From assembly GCA_035547395.1 (NCBI GenBank), contig DASZVA010000010.1:62001-126000 (forward strand): a stretch of DNA of 64,000 nucleotides. The letters are read 5' to 3'. Shown here piece by piece: positions 46,332 to 53,851 of the stretch. The notes under the pieces are model-generated. The model worked only from the letters and a program-made list of their open reading frames with translations, was not told where the DNA came from and ran no database searches. Within the stretch, counting starts at the first letter, position 1; each line of letters starts with the position of its first letter. Origin of the DNA: CALREJ01 sp035547395 (GTDB lineage Bacteria > Patescibacteriota > Gracilibacteria > Peribacterales > Peribacteraceae). Made by a program: the position numbers and the translations under genes.

Positions 46332-47150
46332 ATGGAGATTCTGAGTATTTTTCATTACGAGTTCATGATCCGCGCCTTCATCGCGGGGATCATCACGGCG
46401 GTCATCGCGCCGATGATCGGTATTTTCCTGGTGACGCGGCGCTACTCCTACATGGCAGACACGCTGTCGCATGTGTCTCTGGCGGGCGTCGCGATCGGAT
46501 ACCTGACGGGCACCCAGCCGATCATCATGGCCATGGTTGTCTCGGCCGCAGCCGCGGTCTCGGTCGACCAGATCCGCATGAAGCGAAAGGTGTTCGGGGA
46601 TTCGGCACTCATTCTCTTTCTATCGGGCGGACTCGCGGTGGCGGCGGTATTGCTCAGTATCTCTCGCGGACTCAACGTCGATCTTTCAAGCGTGCTCTTC
46701 GGCAGCATTGCGACGGTGAATTCCACAGACATCAACATCATAGCCGTACTGGGCGTCTTGGTGATCGCGACCATTCTCTTGTTCTACAAGGAACTGGTGT
46801 CGATCTCGTTTAATGAAGAACTGGCTGCGGCTGCCGGGCTCCGCGTGACCCTGATCAACCGTATTCTCGTGGTTCTCGCAGCCGTCACGGTATCGCTTTC
46901 CATGCGCATCGTCGGCATTCTCCTCATCGGTGCATTGATGGTGATCCCCGTGCTCGCGGCAATGCAGTTCAGTCGCGGGTTTAGGACGACGCTTCTGATC
47001 GCCATCGCCATTTCCCTCTTTTCCGTCATCACGGGTCTGTTCATTTCCTATTATCTCGATTTCTCTAGCGGGGGTACGATCGTGCTGATCGCCATCGCCA
47101 TTTTCCTTGCGGCGGCTCTTCGTCCCGGCAGAAAGCACGCGGGCTCCTGA
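46332..47150 (+). CDS. znuB: Zinc/manganese ABC transporter permease
   Basis: 272 residues, eight to nine hydrophobic helices, typical ABC-3 permease of the ZnuB/TroC family. The EAA-like coupling loop region (EELAAAAGLRVTLINR, about 158-173) and MRIVGILLIGALMVIPVLAA are family signatures. Operon position after znuA and znuC confirms the role. Confidence 0.95.
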   Translation: MEILSIFHYEFMIRAFIAGIITAVIAPMIGIFLVTRRYSYMADTLSHVSLAGVAIGYLTGTQPIIMAMVVSAAAAVSVDQIRMKRKVFGDSALILFLSGGLAVAAVLLSISRGLNVDLSSVLFGSIATVNSTDINIIAVLGVLVIATILLFYKELVSISFNEELAAAAGLRVTLINRILVVLAAVTVSLSMRIVGILLIGALMVIPVLAAMQFSRGFRTTLLIAIAISLFSVITGLFISYYLDFSSGGTIVLIAIAIFLAAALRPGRKHAGS

Positions 47151-47165
47151 TCCAGTTCTTCTCTC

Positions 47166-47591
47166 ATGAATACGGAAGCATCCATCATCACCGCGCTGAA
47201 ACAAAAAGGCCATCGCCTGACGCAGGCGCGCAGAGCGGTGATCGGATTCATACTCACCCAGGTCAAACCGTTTTCCGCTCTCGATGTCCACAATGCTTTG
47301 TCCAAGAAAGGAGTGAAGACGGACAAAGTGACCGTCTATCGCGAACTTGCGCTTCTCGCATCGGAAGGATTTTTGCATGACGTGCAATTCGACGACGGCG
47401 TGAAGCGCTATGAACTCGCCGCACTCGATCATCATCACCACCTGGTTTGTATCAAGTGTAAAAAAATCGACGATATTCATATGGAACATGATCTCGATAC
47501 CATCGAGAAGACGATACGCAAGCAAAAGAAATTTGACGTGTTACGCCATTCGCTGGAATTCTACGGTCTGTGTGCACGTTGCACCCGCTAA
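47166..47591 (+). CDS. zur: Fur-family metal-responsive repressor, probably Zur
   Basis: 141 residues, full length. The N-terminal winged helix (residues 5-80: LKQKGHRLTQARRAVIGFIL; VDKVTVYREL-type TDKVTVYREL) is followed by the dimerisation domain with HHHHLVCIKCKKIDDIH, including the CxxC structural zinc pair, and the C-terminal pair CARC. All structural zinc ligands are present. The gene is in the zinc/manganese operon, 15 bp after znuB, which favours Zur over Fur. It likely binds the 23-bp palindrome at 44497 and represses the operon when metal is replete (inferred). Confidence 0.85.
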   Translation: MNTEASIITALKQKGHRLTQARRAVIGFILTQVKPFSALDVHNALSKKGVKTDKVTVYRELALLASEGFLHDVQFDDGVKRYELAALDHHHHLVCIKCKKIDDIHMEHDLDTIEKTIRKQKKFDVLRHSLEFYGLCARCTR

Positions 47592-47605
47592 AGCACCACC
47601 TCTTC

Positions 47606-48781
47606 ATGCGCCGGATTTTTCTGCTGATCACCGTCTGCTTCTCGGTCGCTGCGTCGATGCCGCAGGTCTTTGCGCAGGAAAGCGCGACGACGGCAGATGC
47701 CGCCTCCGCACAAATATCGCAAATCTATGAAACGGCGAAGGTGATCGATATCGGCGCTGAGACACAGGACACGCCCTACGGCTATCAACGGATTACGCAG
47801 CCCGCCACGATGCTGATTACAGGCGGACCCGATGCGGGGCAGCGGATCAACATTCAGAACTACATCATGCAGAATCAGTCGAGCATCCGGCTGTCGAAGG
47901 GGGAATCGGTGGTGCTAATCAAAACAATACAACAGGACGGCAGCGCCACGTACTCCGTTTCCGATCAGTACCGTATTCCGACGCTTGTCTGGCTGACGCT
48001 GATATTTATCGGCTGCACCATCCTCTTCGGCGGGTTTGCAGGACTCACGTCCCTCATCGGGCTCGGCATGAGCGTGCTGGTTCTCTTCCTCTATGTCATT
48101 CCGCGCATCATCGCCGGAGACAGTCCGCTGCTGACCTGTCTCATTGCGGCCGTGCTGATCGCCTGCACGTCACTCTACTTGGCGCACGGATTCAACCGGC
48201 GCATCTCCGTCGCCCTCCTCAGCACCATTGTGACGCTCGCGATTGCGTTTATTGTCGATATTATTTTCGTATACATGGCTCAGTTGACGGGAATCAGTTC
48301 GGAGGAAGCGCTTTTTCTGCAAGTCGGCTCCCTGGCACATCTGGATATGCGCGGGCTTCTGCTCGGCGGCATCATCCTCGGCTGTCTCGGCGTGCTCGAC
48401 GACGTGACGACGGCACAGTGCGCCGCGGTGGAGGAAGTGAGCAGAGCCAACCCGCATCTGACGCCCAGAGAACTGCGCAAAGCCGGCCATTCCGTCGGCA
48501 AGGAACACATTGCGTCGCTCATCAATACGCTCGTGCTCGCGTATGTCGGCGCGTCGTTGCCGCTTCTTTTGTTATTTAAAACGCAAGCCGATGCGCCGGT
48601 TTGGATTACGTGGAACAGTCAGTACATTGCCGAGGAAATCGTGCGGACGCTCGTTGGCAGCCTGACTCTCGTGCTCGCCGTACCCATCTCCACATTCTTT
48701 GCCATTCGTTTGCTGCGCGCGAATCCCCAGCAGCTCAAAAAATCCGCGTCAACGAATAACATCATCATGCACAAGCATTGA
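47606..48781 (+). CDS. YibE/F family membrane protein (copy 1)
   Basis: 391 residues from the ATG at 47606, with a signal-like N-terminus (RRIFLLITVCFSVAAS). The extracytoplasmic beta domain (about 35-130) has KVIDIGAETQ and QRINIQNYI. Eight hydrophobic helices follow. Conserved YibE/F motifs include LYLAHGFNRRISVALLST, GLLLGGIILGCLGVLDDVTTAQ and GKEHIASLINTLVLAYVGASLPLLLL. Biochemical role of the family is unknown. It follows zur by 15 bp, suggesting the same operon and metal link. It is a paralogue of the next gene. Confidence 0.85.
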   Translation: MRRIFLLITVCFSVAASMPQVFAQESATTADAASAQISQIYETAKVIDIGAETQDTPYGYQRITQPATMLITGGPDAGQRINIQNYIMQNQSSIRLSKGESVVLIKTIQQDGSATYSVSDQYRIPTLVWLTLIFIGCTILFGGFAGLTSLIGLGMSVLVLFLYVIPRIIAGDSPLLTCLIAAVLIACTSLYLAHGFNRRISVALLSTIVTLAIAFIVDIIFVYMAQLTGISSEEALFLQVGSLAHLDMRGLLLGGIILGCLGVLDDVTTAQCAAVEEVSRANPHLTPRELRKAGHSVGKEHIASLINTLVLAYVGASLPLLLLFKTQADAPVWITWNSQYIAEEIVRTLVGSLTLVLAVPISTFFAIRLLRANPQQLKKSASTNNIIMHKH

Positions 48782-48819
48782 TTCACGGAAAAGCGACACA
48801 TTCTCCTTTCTTTTTCCTC

Positions 48820-48825
48820 TATAAT
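48820..48825 (+). promoter_or_regulatory. -10 box abutting the start codon (leaderless type)
   Basis: TATAAT, 8 nt before the ATG at 48834. No clear -35. The second YibE/F gene thus has its own promoter. Confidence 0.65.
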
Positions 48826-48833
48826 TCCATTCC

Positions 48834-50009
48834 ATGAGCATGCTCTTGCGGTCTCTGGCAATCGCTGCCCTCTGCTGTGCGGTATCCGTTCCGGCTCTTG
48901 CGGCATCCAACGATGGATCCTCATCAGGACTAGATGCGACGAGCGATGATTTTCTGCAGGCGAAAGTATTGCAGATCGAAAGCGAAACCAAGCAGGATGA
49001 CGGCACGACGGTGGAGCACGTGCAGCTGCAGGCGGTCGGCGGACCGCACGTCGGCGAGGAATTCAGTCTCGATAATACGATCATTCCCGGGGAAGGCGGG
49101 ACGGTGATGAATCCGGGCGAAACGGTCGTGGTCGAGCGGCTGCAAAAGAGCGACGGTTCGATCGAGTATCAGTTCAAAGAAAAATATCGTCTTCCCCAGA
49201 TCGGATGGCTTGTCTTTTTCTTCCTTCTGCTTGCGTTTATCATCGGCGGCAAGAGGGGGTTCACATCCATTCTGGGGCTCGCCGTCAGCATTCTCATTCT
49301 GTTGTGGTTCGTCATCCCGCGCATCATCGCCGGCGGTGATCCGTTCTTCGTCAGTCTCTTCGGAGCTATTCTGATTGCATGCACTTCGCTCTATCTGGCG
49401 CATGGATTCAATAAACGAACTTCCATCGCTTTTTTGAGCACGATCGCGACGCTCGTTCTGGCGACGCTCATCGATCTGCTGTTCGTCTTTGGCGCGAAAC
49501 TCTTTGGCATGGGATCGGAAGAATCGCTCTATTTGCAATCGGGATCGCTGCAGAATATCGATCTGCGTGGACTTCTGCTCGGCGGGATCATCATCGGTTG
49601 TCTGGGCGTGCTCGACGACATCACGACAGCACAGACGGCAACAATTGCGGAGATCAGCAAAGCCAACCCGATGCTGACCGCAAAAGAATTGCGCGTGGCG
49701 GGACGGGCGGTCGGACGCGAACATATTGCGTCGCTCATCAATACGCTCGCGCTTGCCTATATCGGCGCATCAATGCCGCTGTTTTTGCTTCTTGAAACGA
49801 CAACCGATTTCCCGCTGTGGGTGACGCTCAACGGCGAAATCATTGCGGAAGAAGTGATCCGCACGCTTGTCGGCAGCGCAACATTGCTCGTTGCGGTTCC
49901 CGTGTCCACATGGCTCGCCGCATATTTTTTCCAGAACGGGCGCGAGCGCAGACAGAATGCGGGTGACACGGTGGCAGCCACGCACACGCACGGGTACCAT
50001 CATCACTAA
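48834..50009 (+). CDS. YibE/F family membrane protein (copy 2)
   Basis: 391 residues, the same length as copy 1 and clearly paralogous. Signal peptide LRSLAIAALCCAVSVPALAA, a beta domain with KVLQIESETKQ and EEFSLDNTI, then eight helices with LYLAHGFNKRTSIAFLST, RGLLLGGIIIGCLGVLDDITTAQ, REHIASLINTLALAYIGAS and a C-terminal His-rich tail THTHGYHHH. The tail is absent from copy 1 and could bind metal. The stop overlaps the next start as TAATG. Confidence 0.85.
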   Translation: MSMLLRSLAIAALCCAVSVPALAASNDGSSSGLDATSDDFLQAKVLQIESETKQDDGTTVEHVQLQAVGGPHVGEEFSLDNTIIPGEGGTVMNPGETVVVERLQKSDGSIEYQFKEKYRLPQIGWLVFFFLLLAFIIGGKRGFTSILGLAVSILILLWFVIPRIIAGGDPFFVSLFGAILIACTSLYLAHGFNKRTSIAFLSTIATLVLATLIDLLFVFGAKLFGMGSEESLYLQSGSLQNIDLRGLLLGGIIIGCLGVLDDITTAQTATIAEISKANPMLTAKELRVAGRAVGREHIASLINTLALAYIGASMPLFLLLETTTDFPLWVTLNGEIIAEEVIRTLVGSATLLVAVPVSTWLAAYFFQNGRERRQNAGDTVAATHTHGYHHH

Positions 50010-50191
50010 TGATGCCCACGCTCACCGATTTCTGGATTTCAATCGTGATCACGTTCGTGCTGACGATCGCCATTTACAAATGGTTCGGGGACATCGGACT
50101 CGGATCATTTCCGGTTCTCACCTTCCTTTTCATTTCCGTTATCTCGTATGTTGCGACGGCGGGAATCCATTGGCTAATTATCCAACTCTGA
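50009..50191 (+). CDS. Small membrane protein, 60 aa
   Basis: Two hydrophobic helices (about 7-24, 34-58) joined by KWFGDIGLG. Starts within the YibE/F stop codon (TAATG), so it depends on its translation. No family recognised; it may be a subunit of the YibE/F protein. Confidence 0.65.
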   Translation: MMPTLTDFWISIVITFVLTIAIYKWFGDIGLGSFPVLTFLFISVISYVATAGIHWLIIQL

Positions 50192-50228
50192 TTTATGCAG
50201 ATGTTGTCTGAAAAAGAAAGATGGGTTA

Positions 50229-50299
50229 GTGGTTTTTAGTTATTAGTTATTGGTTCATCAGCATACAACCAATAACCAGTAACCAATAACGAATAACCT
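50229..50299. repeat. Long imperfect inverted repeat built of GTTATTGG-type units
   Basis: Perfect core arms GTTATTGGTT (50246-50255) and AACCAATAAC (50267-50276). Both sides extend as further units (TTAGTTATTAG on the left; AGTAACCAATAACGAATAACC on the right). It lies between convergent genes and could fold as a long hairpin. No T-run beyond it. Confidence 0.65.
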
Positions 50300-50301
50300 G
50301 T

Positions 50302-50436
50302 TTACTGCGTCGCCGCGTACAGGTACACCGCGAGCGTCGTCAGAAAAAGAACCGCACCCGCGAGCGCGAGGAACGGGAGTTCCTGCGAGATGTCGCGGAA
50401 GATACTGTGCCGTTGATAGGAGGGAGAAAGTCTCAT
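50302..50436 (-). CDS. Small single-pass membrane protein, 44 aa
   Basis: ATG at 50436 to TAA at 50304-50302. The protein starts MRLSPSYQRHSIFRDISQEL and then has one helix, FLALAGAVLFLTTLAVYLYAA. An AGGAAG lies 1 nt upstream of the start. Cytoplasmic tail is polar and basic. Too short for standard gene callers. Family unknown. Confidence 0.55.
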   Translation of the reverse strand: MRLSPSYQRHSIFRDISQELPFLALAGAVLFLTTLAVYLYAATQ

Positions 50437-50597
50437 GCTTCCTATGACTCTGCGGAGACTCTTTTCTTACAAAAGTCCTCTTTCTTTGTCTTGTACGGAA
50501 GATAAAACCATCCTGGAAACACCTGGTGTCAAACCAACTTTCCTTCACGCGACTGCATCCGGCGTATGATGCCGGCAATCCCTTCCCCCCACTTCTT

Positions 50598-50906
50598 ATG
50601 TGCGGTTCTCACTGTGAATGCGCGGGCTGCCGGGCGCACCGGTTCATCGTCGCGCTTCTTCTCATTTTATCCGTCATCGTCGCGTTCGGCGGCGTGTGGC
50701 AAACGATTGTCATGCCGGGCACCTGGTCGCTTGGTTCCGCTGAGCAATCCTTTGCGCTGCTCGTGTTCGTCATTGCGTTGATGGCGTGGTTCAAGGTTGC
50801 GAAAAGACTCTGCGGATGTTCCCGCAAGAGCTGCTGCAGCATGTGCGGCAACTGTCCGTGCACCTGTGCAAACGGGAAGCCGGCGAACGGAAAAATGGCA
50901 AAATAA
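50598..50906 (+). CDS. Cys-rich small membrane protein
   Basis: 102 residues from the ATG at 50598 (MCGSHCECAGCRAHRF). The frame is open further up to 50526, but that extension looks non-coding. Cys/His-rich N-terminus (C2, C6, C8, C11), two helices (about 18-36, 49-66), then a Cys-rich tail CGCSRKSCCSMCGNCPCTC. Cys clusters on both ends lie on the same side of the membrane if there are two helices. Metal binding is inferred. A possible -10, TATGAT at 50561-50566, lies 31 nt upstream. It is followed by a terminator. Confidence 0.65.
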   Translation: MCGSHCECAGCRAHRFIVALLLILSVIVAFGGVWQTIVMPGTWSLGSAEQSFALLVFVIALMAWFKVAKRLCGCSRKSCCSMCGNCPCTCANGKPANGKMAK

Positions 50907-50930
50907 CCGGCTGTTTTCTGCCTCATCAGA

Positions 50931-50955
50931 AAACCTCTCGCAAGGGAGGTTTTTT
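50931..50955 (+). terminator. Rho-independent terminator
   Basis: AAACCTC (50931-50937) pairs with GAGGTTT (50946-50952), loop TCGCAAGG, and the T-run continues to 50955. Confidence 0.75.
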
Positions 50956-51006
50956 GCATGTCCACGAATAAAAGTTCGAACAAAAATTATATTCAATTGA
51001 ACGGCC

Positions 51007-51033
51007 GGGGACGGCTGCATTTCAGCCGCCCCC
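51007..51033. terminator. Hairpin after the SPW gene (no T-run)
   Basis: GGGG-A-CGGCTG and CAGCCG-C-CCCC arms form a 10-bp stem with one mismatch. It lies just after the SPW stop on the minus strand. Lacks a T-run, so termination is uncertain. Confidence 0.4.
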
Positions 51034-51041
51034 GTGATTCT

Positions 51042-51206
51042 CTACGCTCTTTTGGCGCTAAACTCACCGGCGCCCCAGAACCCGAGTACTGCAATCACGA
51101 TTCCGGTGATCACGAGCGTCCAGATGTAGGCTTGTCCCGTGAGTCCCAGGAAGGGTGTGATAAGCACCCAAAGGCCGAGAATACCGTTGACCCACTGCTG
51201 CCACAT
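51042..51206 (-). CDS. SPW-repeat small membrane protein
   Basis: 54 residues from the ATG at 51206 (MWQQWVNGILGLWVLITPFL). Two helices (about 8-22, 28-44). The pattern WVNGILGLWVLITPFLGL then WTLVITGIVIAVLGFW matches the SPW repeat family (membrane protein of unknown function). Stop TAG at 51044-51042. It is missed by length cut-offs. Confidence 0.75.
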   Translation of the reverse strand: MWQQWVNGILGLWVLITPFLGLTGQAYIWTLVITGIVIAVLGFWGAGEFSAKRA

Positions 51207-51336
51207 ATGAAGAGAAGGAAAGAAATAAATGCAAGTTGTCTGCTTGCCGTATTTGCCGACGAATGGGCATATGCTTTCTTACAGTCTTTCTCTTGCATAA
51301 ATCCCACCATATTTCGAAGATTTTTTACGTTCGTGT

Positions 51337-51369
51337 CCGTATCAAAATACGACCCGATACGGGTATGCT
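51337..51369 (+). promoter_or_regulatory. Promoter with overlapping inverted repeat, leaderless type
   Basis: TATGCT (51364-51369) is 6 nt before the ATG at 51376. CCGTATC (51337-51343) and GATACGG (51356-51362) are perfect inverted repeats with a 12-bp spacer just upstream of the -10, a candidate operator. Confidence 0.5.
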
Positions 51370-51375
51370 GACGTC

Positions 51376-51765
51376 ATGCAGAAACGATCATTACCGGTCA
51401 TCCTTCTCTGTTTACTGCTCGGCGCATGTACCGCCTCATCGGGTACCGCCGACGTTGGCGACGCCACCGGCAGCAGCGCATCCTCCGTCGCGGTGCCGCA
51501 GGATCCCGCGTCCGCGATCGATCTCTATACCAATCGGGCATTTCAGAACGATCCGGCTGCGCAAGCCGAGCTGGGCATGATCTATGAAAAAGGACTCGGT
51601 GTTGCAAAGGATCCGGTGACCGCATACGCGTGGTTCTTGCTTGCGGCGGATCAAAAGGATGACGACGGAACAATCGGCGTGCAGCGATTGTCCCACGTAC
51701 TCATGCCGCAGCAGATCGGTGCCGCAACGACATTGCACGACCAATTCAAAGCGTCGATTCGCTGA
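51376..51765 (+). CDS. Small lipoprotein with one Sel1 repeat
   Basis: 129 residues. Signal peptide with lipobox LGAC (MQKRSLPVILLCLLLGAC; mature Cys18). A Ser/Ala linker precedes a Sel1-like motif: AAQAELGMIYEKGLGVAKD then AYAWFLLAADQ (about 61-91). Sel1 repeats bind protein partners. The start is fixed by a -10 box 6 nt upstream. It is a single-repeat form, shorter than usual. Confidence 0.85.
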   Translation: MQKRSLPVILLCLLLGACTASSGTADVGDATGSSASSVAVPQDPASAIDLYTNRAFQNDPAAQAELGMIYEKGLGVAKDPVTAYAWFLLAADQKDDDGTIGVQRLSHVLMPQQIGAATTLHDQFKASIR

Positions 51766-51827
51766 ACGAGTATTTTGCATGCAAGTGCATTGCATGATCA
51801 GTCCAATGCTGCGAAAATGCCGTGACT

Positions 51828-52682
51828 ATGCAGGCCATCGACCATCTTTTGCGCCCCATCGAGATCAAAGACAAGCCCGTGTTCGACCGTTACCTGAAAC
51901 AATTTCCGCAGCAGCTATCGGATTATTCATTCACGAATCTCGCATGCTGGAAGTGCCGCGGCAACACGTGGGCGGAACACGAGGGTCATCTCTTTATCTC
52001 ATTTATCGACGGCGACGAGCGGGTGTACATGCCGCCCGTCGGTCCGAAGACCGAAGACATTATGCGTTCCATGCCGAATGTTCATTGGTCGCGTCTCAAC
52101 GAAACAATCGCGCATCAGATGCCTCCGCAACTTCCCGCGCACGTGCTCTGTCATAAAGCCGATTACGTCTACAGCGTAAAGGAACTCATCGAACTTGCCG
52201 GCAAAAAATACGACGGCAAACGCAATTTCATTCGCAGAGTGGAGAAAGAAAATCCGGTCGTAAAAGCGCTGGATGCATCGTCGAGCGACGCGTGCTTCGG
52301 GCTGTACGAAACGTGGTATCAGAATTTTGAGCACAAGACCCGCACGCTGGAAGAAGAGCGGTCTGCATTCAAGATCGCACTCGATCATTACGCAGAACTG
52401 GATCTCAGAGGGATCGGTGTCTGGATCGGCGGCAATCTCAAAGCTTATGCGATCGGCGATCAGCTGAGTGATGCGATGACGGTGGAAATTTTTGAGAAAG
52501 CGACGACCGATGTCACCGGTATGTATCAGTACGTGCTGCATGCGTATGCAAAAAGTCTCGATCCGTCCGTGACGCTTCTCAACCGGGAAGAGGATCTGAA
52601 CATCGCGAGTCTGCGCAAAGCCAAAGAGAGCTGGTACCCGATCGAGTTGCTGCAGAAGTATGAAGTGACGGCAAAGGAATGA
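51828..52682 (+). CDS. DUF2156 / LPG-synthase C-terminal-domain protein
   Basis: 284 residues from the ATG at 51828 (a GTG lies 6 nt further upstream). It matches the lysyl-phosphatidylglycerol synthase C-terminal (DUF2156) fold: SDYSFTNLACWK, FISFIDGDERVYMPPVG, KYDGKRNFIRRVEKENP, GIGVWIGGNLKAYAIGD and LNREEDLNIASLRKAKESWYP. Members transfer aminoacyl or acyl groups from tRNA or carrier and belong to the GNAT-like double domain. There is no MprF flippase part. Substrate cannot be told. No signal peptide; cytoplasmic or membrane-peripheral. Confidence 0.8.
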   Translation: MQAIDHLLRPIEIKDKPVFDRYLKQFPQQLSDYSFTNLACWKCRGNTWAEHEGHLFISFIDGDERVYMPPVGPKTEDIMRSMPNVHWSRLNETIAHQMPPQLPAHVLCHKADYVYSVKELIELAGKKYDGKRNFIRRVEKENPVVKALDASSSDACFGLYETWYQNFEHKTRTLEEERSAFKIALDHYAELDLRGIGVWIGGNLKAYAIGDQLSDAMTVEIFEKATTDVTGMYQYVLHAYAKSLDPSVTLLNREEDLNIASLRKAKESWYPIELLQKYEVTAKE

Positions 52683-52696
52683 ACTGCGTTGCTTGA

Positions 52697-53320
52697 TCAC
52701 CGCACTGCGTCCGTATAGACGACCAATCTGTGATCATATCGTTGGAGCGCTCCGTTCCACGTGCCGTCGCAGGTGATGAGATTCAAGTGCGAGCCCGTCG
52801 CCGTTCCGAAAATTTTCTGCATCGGCGGATTGTCCGTCATGTAACTGTGCATCGATGTCACGCGAAATTGATGCGTGTTGCCCGCGGTATCGATGACCGA
52901 GACAGTGTCGCCGGGTTTCAATTCATCCAGATGCCAGAACACCGCCGCGCCTATGTACGAATCCAGATGTCCCGCCATCACCGCGTTTCCCGTTTCCCCC
53001 GGACGCGGACCGAGGTCGTACCAGCCGACGTCGTTCCATCCCTTCGGAGCGTCCATCGATCCGTCGCTCAAAAGCCCCACGTCTTCCACCGGCGCGTTCA
53101 CCTTGATCGACGGGATCACCAGGCGCGCCGGTTTGGTCGTTGTTTCCACCGACGATGATCGCGGCGGGTCGAATGCGGGCGACTGCGAAATCGGTTGATG
53201 CAATTTTGTGATAACGGCAAGTATAGCCGTACCAGCCAGGATGAATGTCATCACGTATGTAGAGCCGGCACGCACATCGAGCGCTATTACGCTCGCACGG
53301 GAAGACGTGAAAAACTTCAT
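52697..53320 (-). CDS. Class F sortase
   Basis: 207 residues. N-terminal membrane helix (about 20-38), linker, then the sortase barrel starting ARLVIPSIKVNAPVEDVG. Catalytic residues present: His118 (AGHLDS), Cys184 (LITCDG) and Arg198 (YDHRLVV). WNDVGWYDLGPRPGETGNAVMAGH is typical of class E/F. It attaches surface proteins by their C-terminal sorting signals, but no LPXTG-like substrate is evident in this window. Monocistronic; convergent with the unknown protein gene upstream. Confidence 0.9.
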   Translation of the reverse strand: MKFFTSSRASVIALDVRAGSTYVMTFILAGTAILAVITKLHQPISQSPAFDPPRSSSVETTTKPARLVIPSIKVNAPVEDVGLLSDGSMDAPKGWNDVGWYDLGPRPGETGNAVMAGHLDSYIGAAVFWHLDELKPGDTVSVIDTAGNTHQFRVTSMHSYMTDNPPMQKIFGTATGSHLNLITCDGTWNGALQRYDHRLVVYTDAVR

Positions 53321-53398
53321 AGGAAACGGATCCCATGACGATGCATGTCATGTTTCCTGTCCGATTTTTTCGCAGGTTTTTTTCCGCCGAAATCCTTC

Positions 53399-53404
53399 TA
53401 TACT
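53399..53404 (+). promoter_or_regulatory. -10 box abutting the start codon (leaderless type)
   Basis: TATACT, 8 nt before the ATG at 53413. Confidence 0.6.
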
Positions 53405-53412
53405 GCTGTTCG

Positions 53413-53757
53413 ATGAACTATCCGTTCTGGACGCGCGTCGCGTTGACCCTCTTCGGATTACTGCTGATCGCCTACAGCAGTTTGCTCGTATCCAACATGA
53501 TCTGCCGTACGTCGCTCAGATCCTGCCGCACGAGTGCCGATTGCGAACAGGGGACGGCATGCATCAATTATGGCTCCGGAGAAGTGCGCTGCACGCCCGC
53601 TTACTGCTCATCGATCCACAAGAGCACTCTCAACGTGCAGGCGATGACCCAGCGCGCGGCGGGAGTGATTTCGATGGAAGCGGCGCGGTTCGGATTGTGG
53701 ATCGTTCATTTTGAGAAAACGAAGATACTGCCGTTCATGACGAGTCCGAAGAAATAA
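53413..53757 (+). CDS. Secreted or membrane protein with Cys-rich domain
   Basis: 114 residues from the ATG at 53413 (MNYPFWTRVALTLFGLL). One N-terminal helix (about 7-28), then a Cys-rich segment with six cysteines: MICRTSLRSCRTSADCEQGTAC, RCTPAYC. The spacing suggests a small disulfide-bonded extracytoplasmic module. The C-terminal part is basic and helical. The start is supported by a -10 box 8 nt upstream. No family recognised. Confidence 0.7.
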   Translation: MNYPFWTRVALTLFGLLLIAYSSLLVSNMICRTSLRSCRTSADCEQGTACINYGSGEVRCTPAYCSSIHKSTLNVQAMTQRAAGVISMEAARFGLWIVHFEKTKILPFMTSPKK

Positions 53758-53851
53758 TCGCTGGATGACGCGCGGAATATCAATAGGAGAATATGTAAAA
53801 AAAGAGACAGCGTAGAATAAAAAAGTAGATCAGCATTTTTATCTAAAGCAA

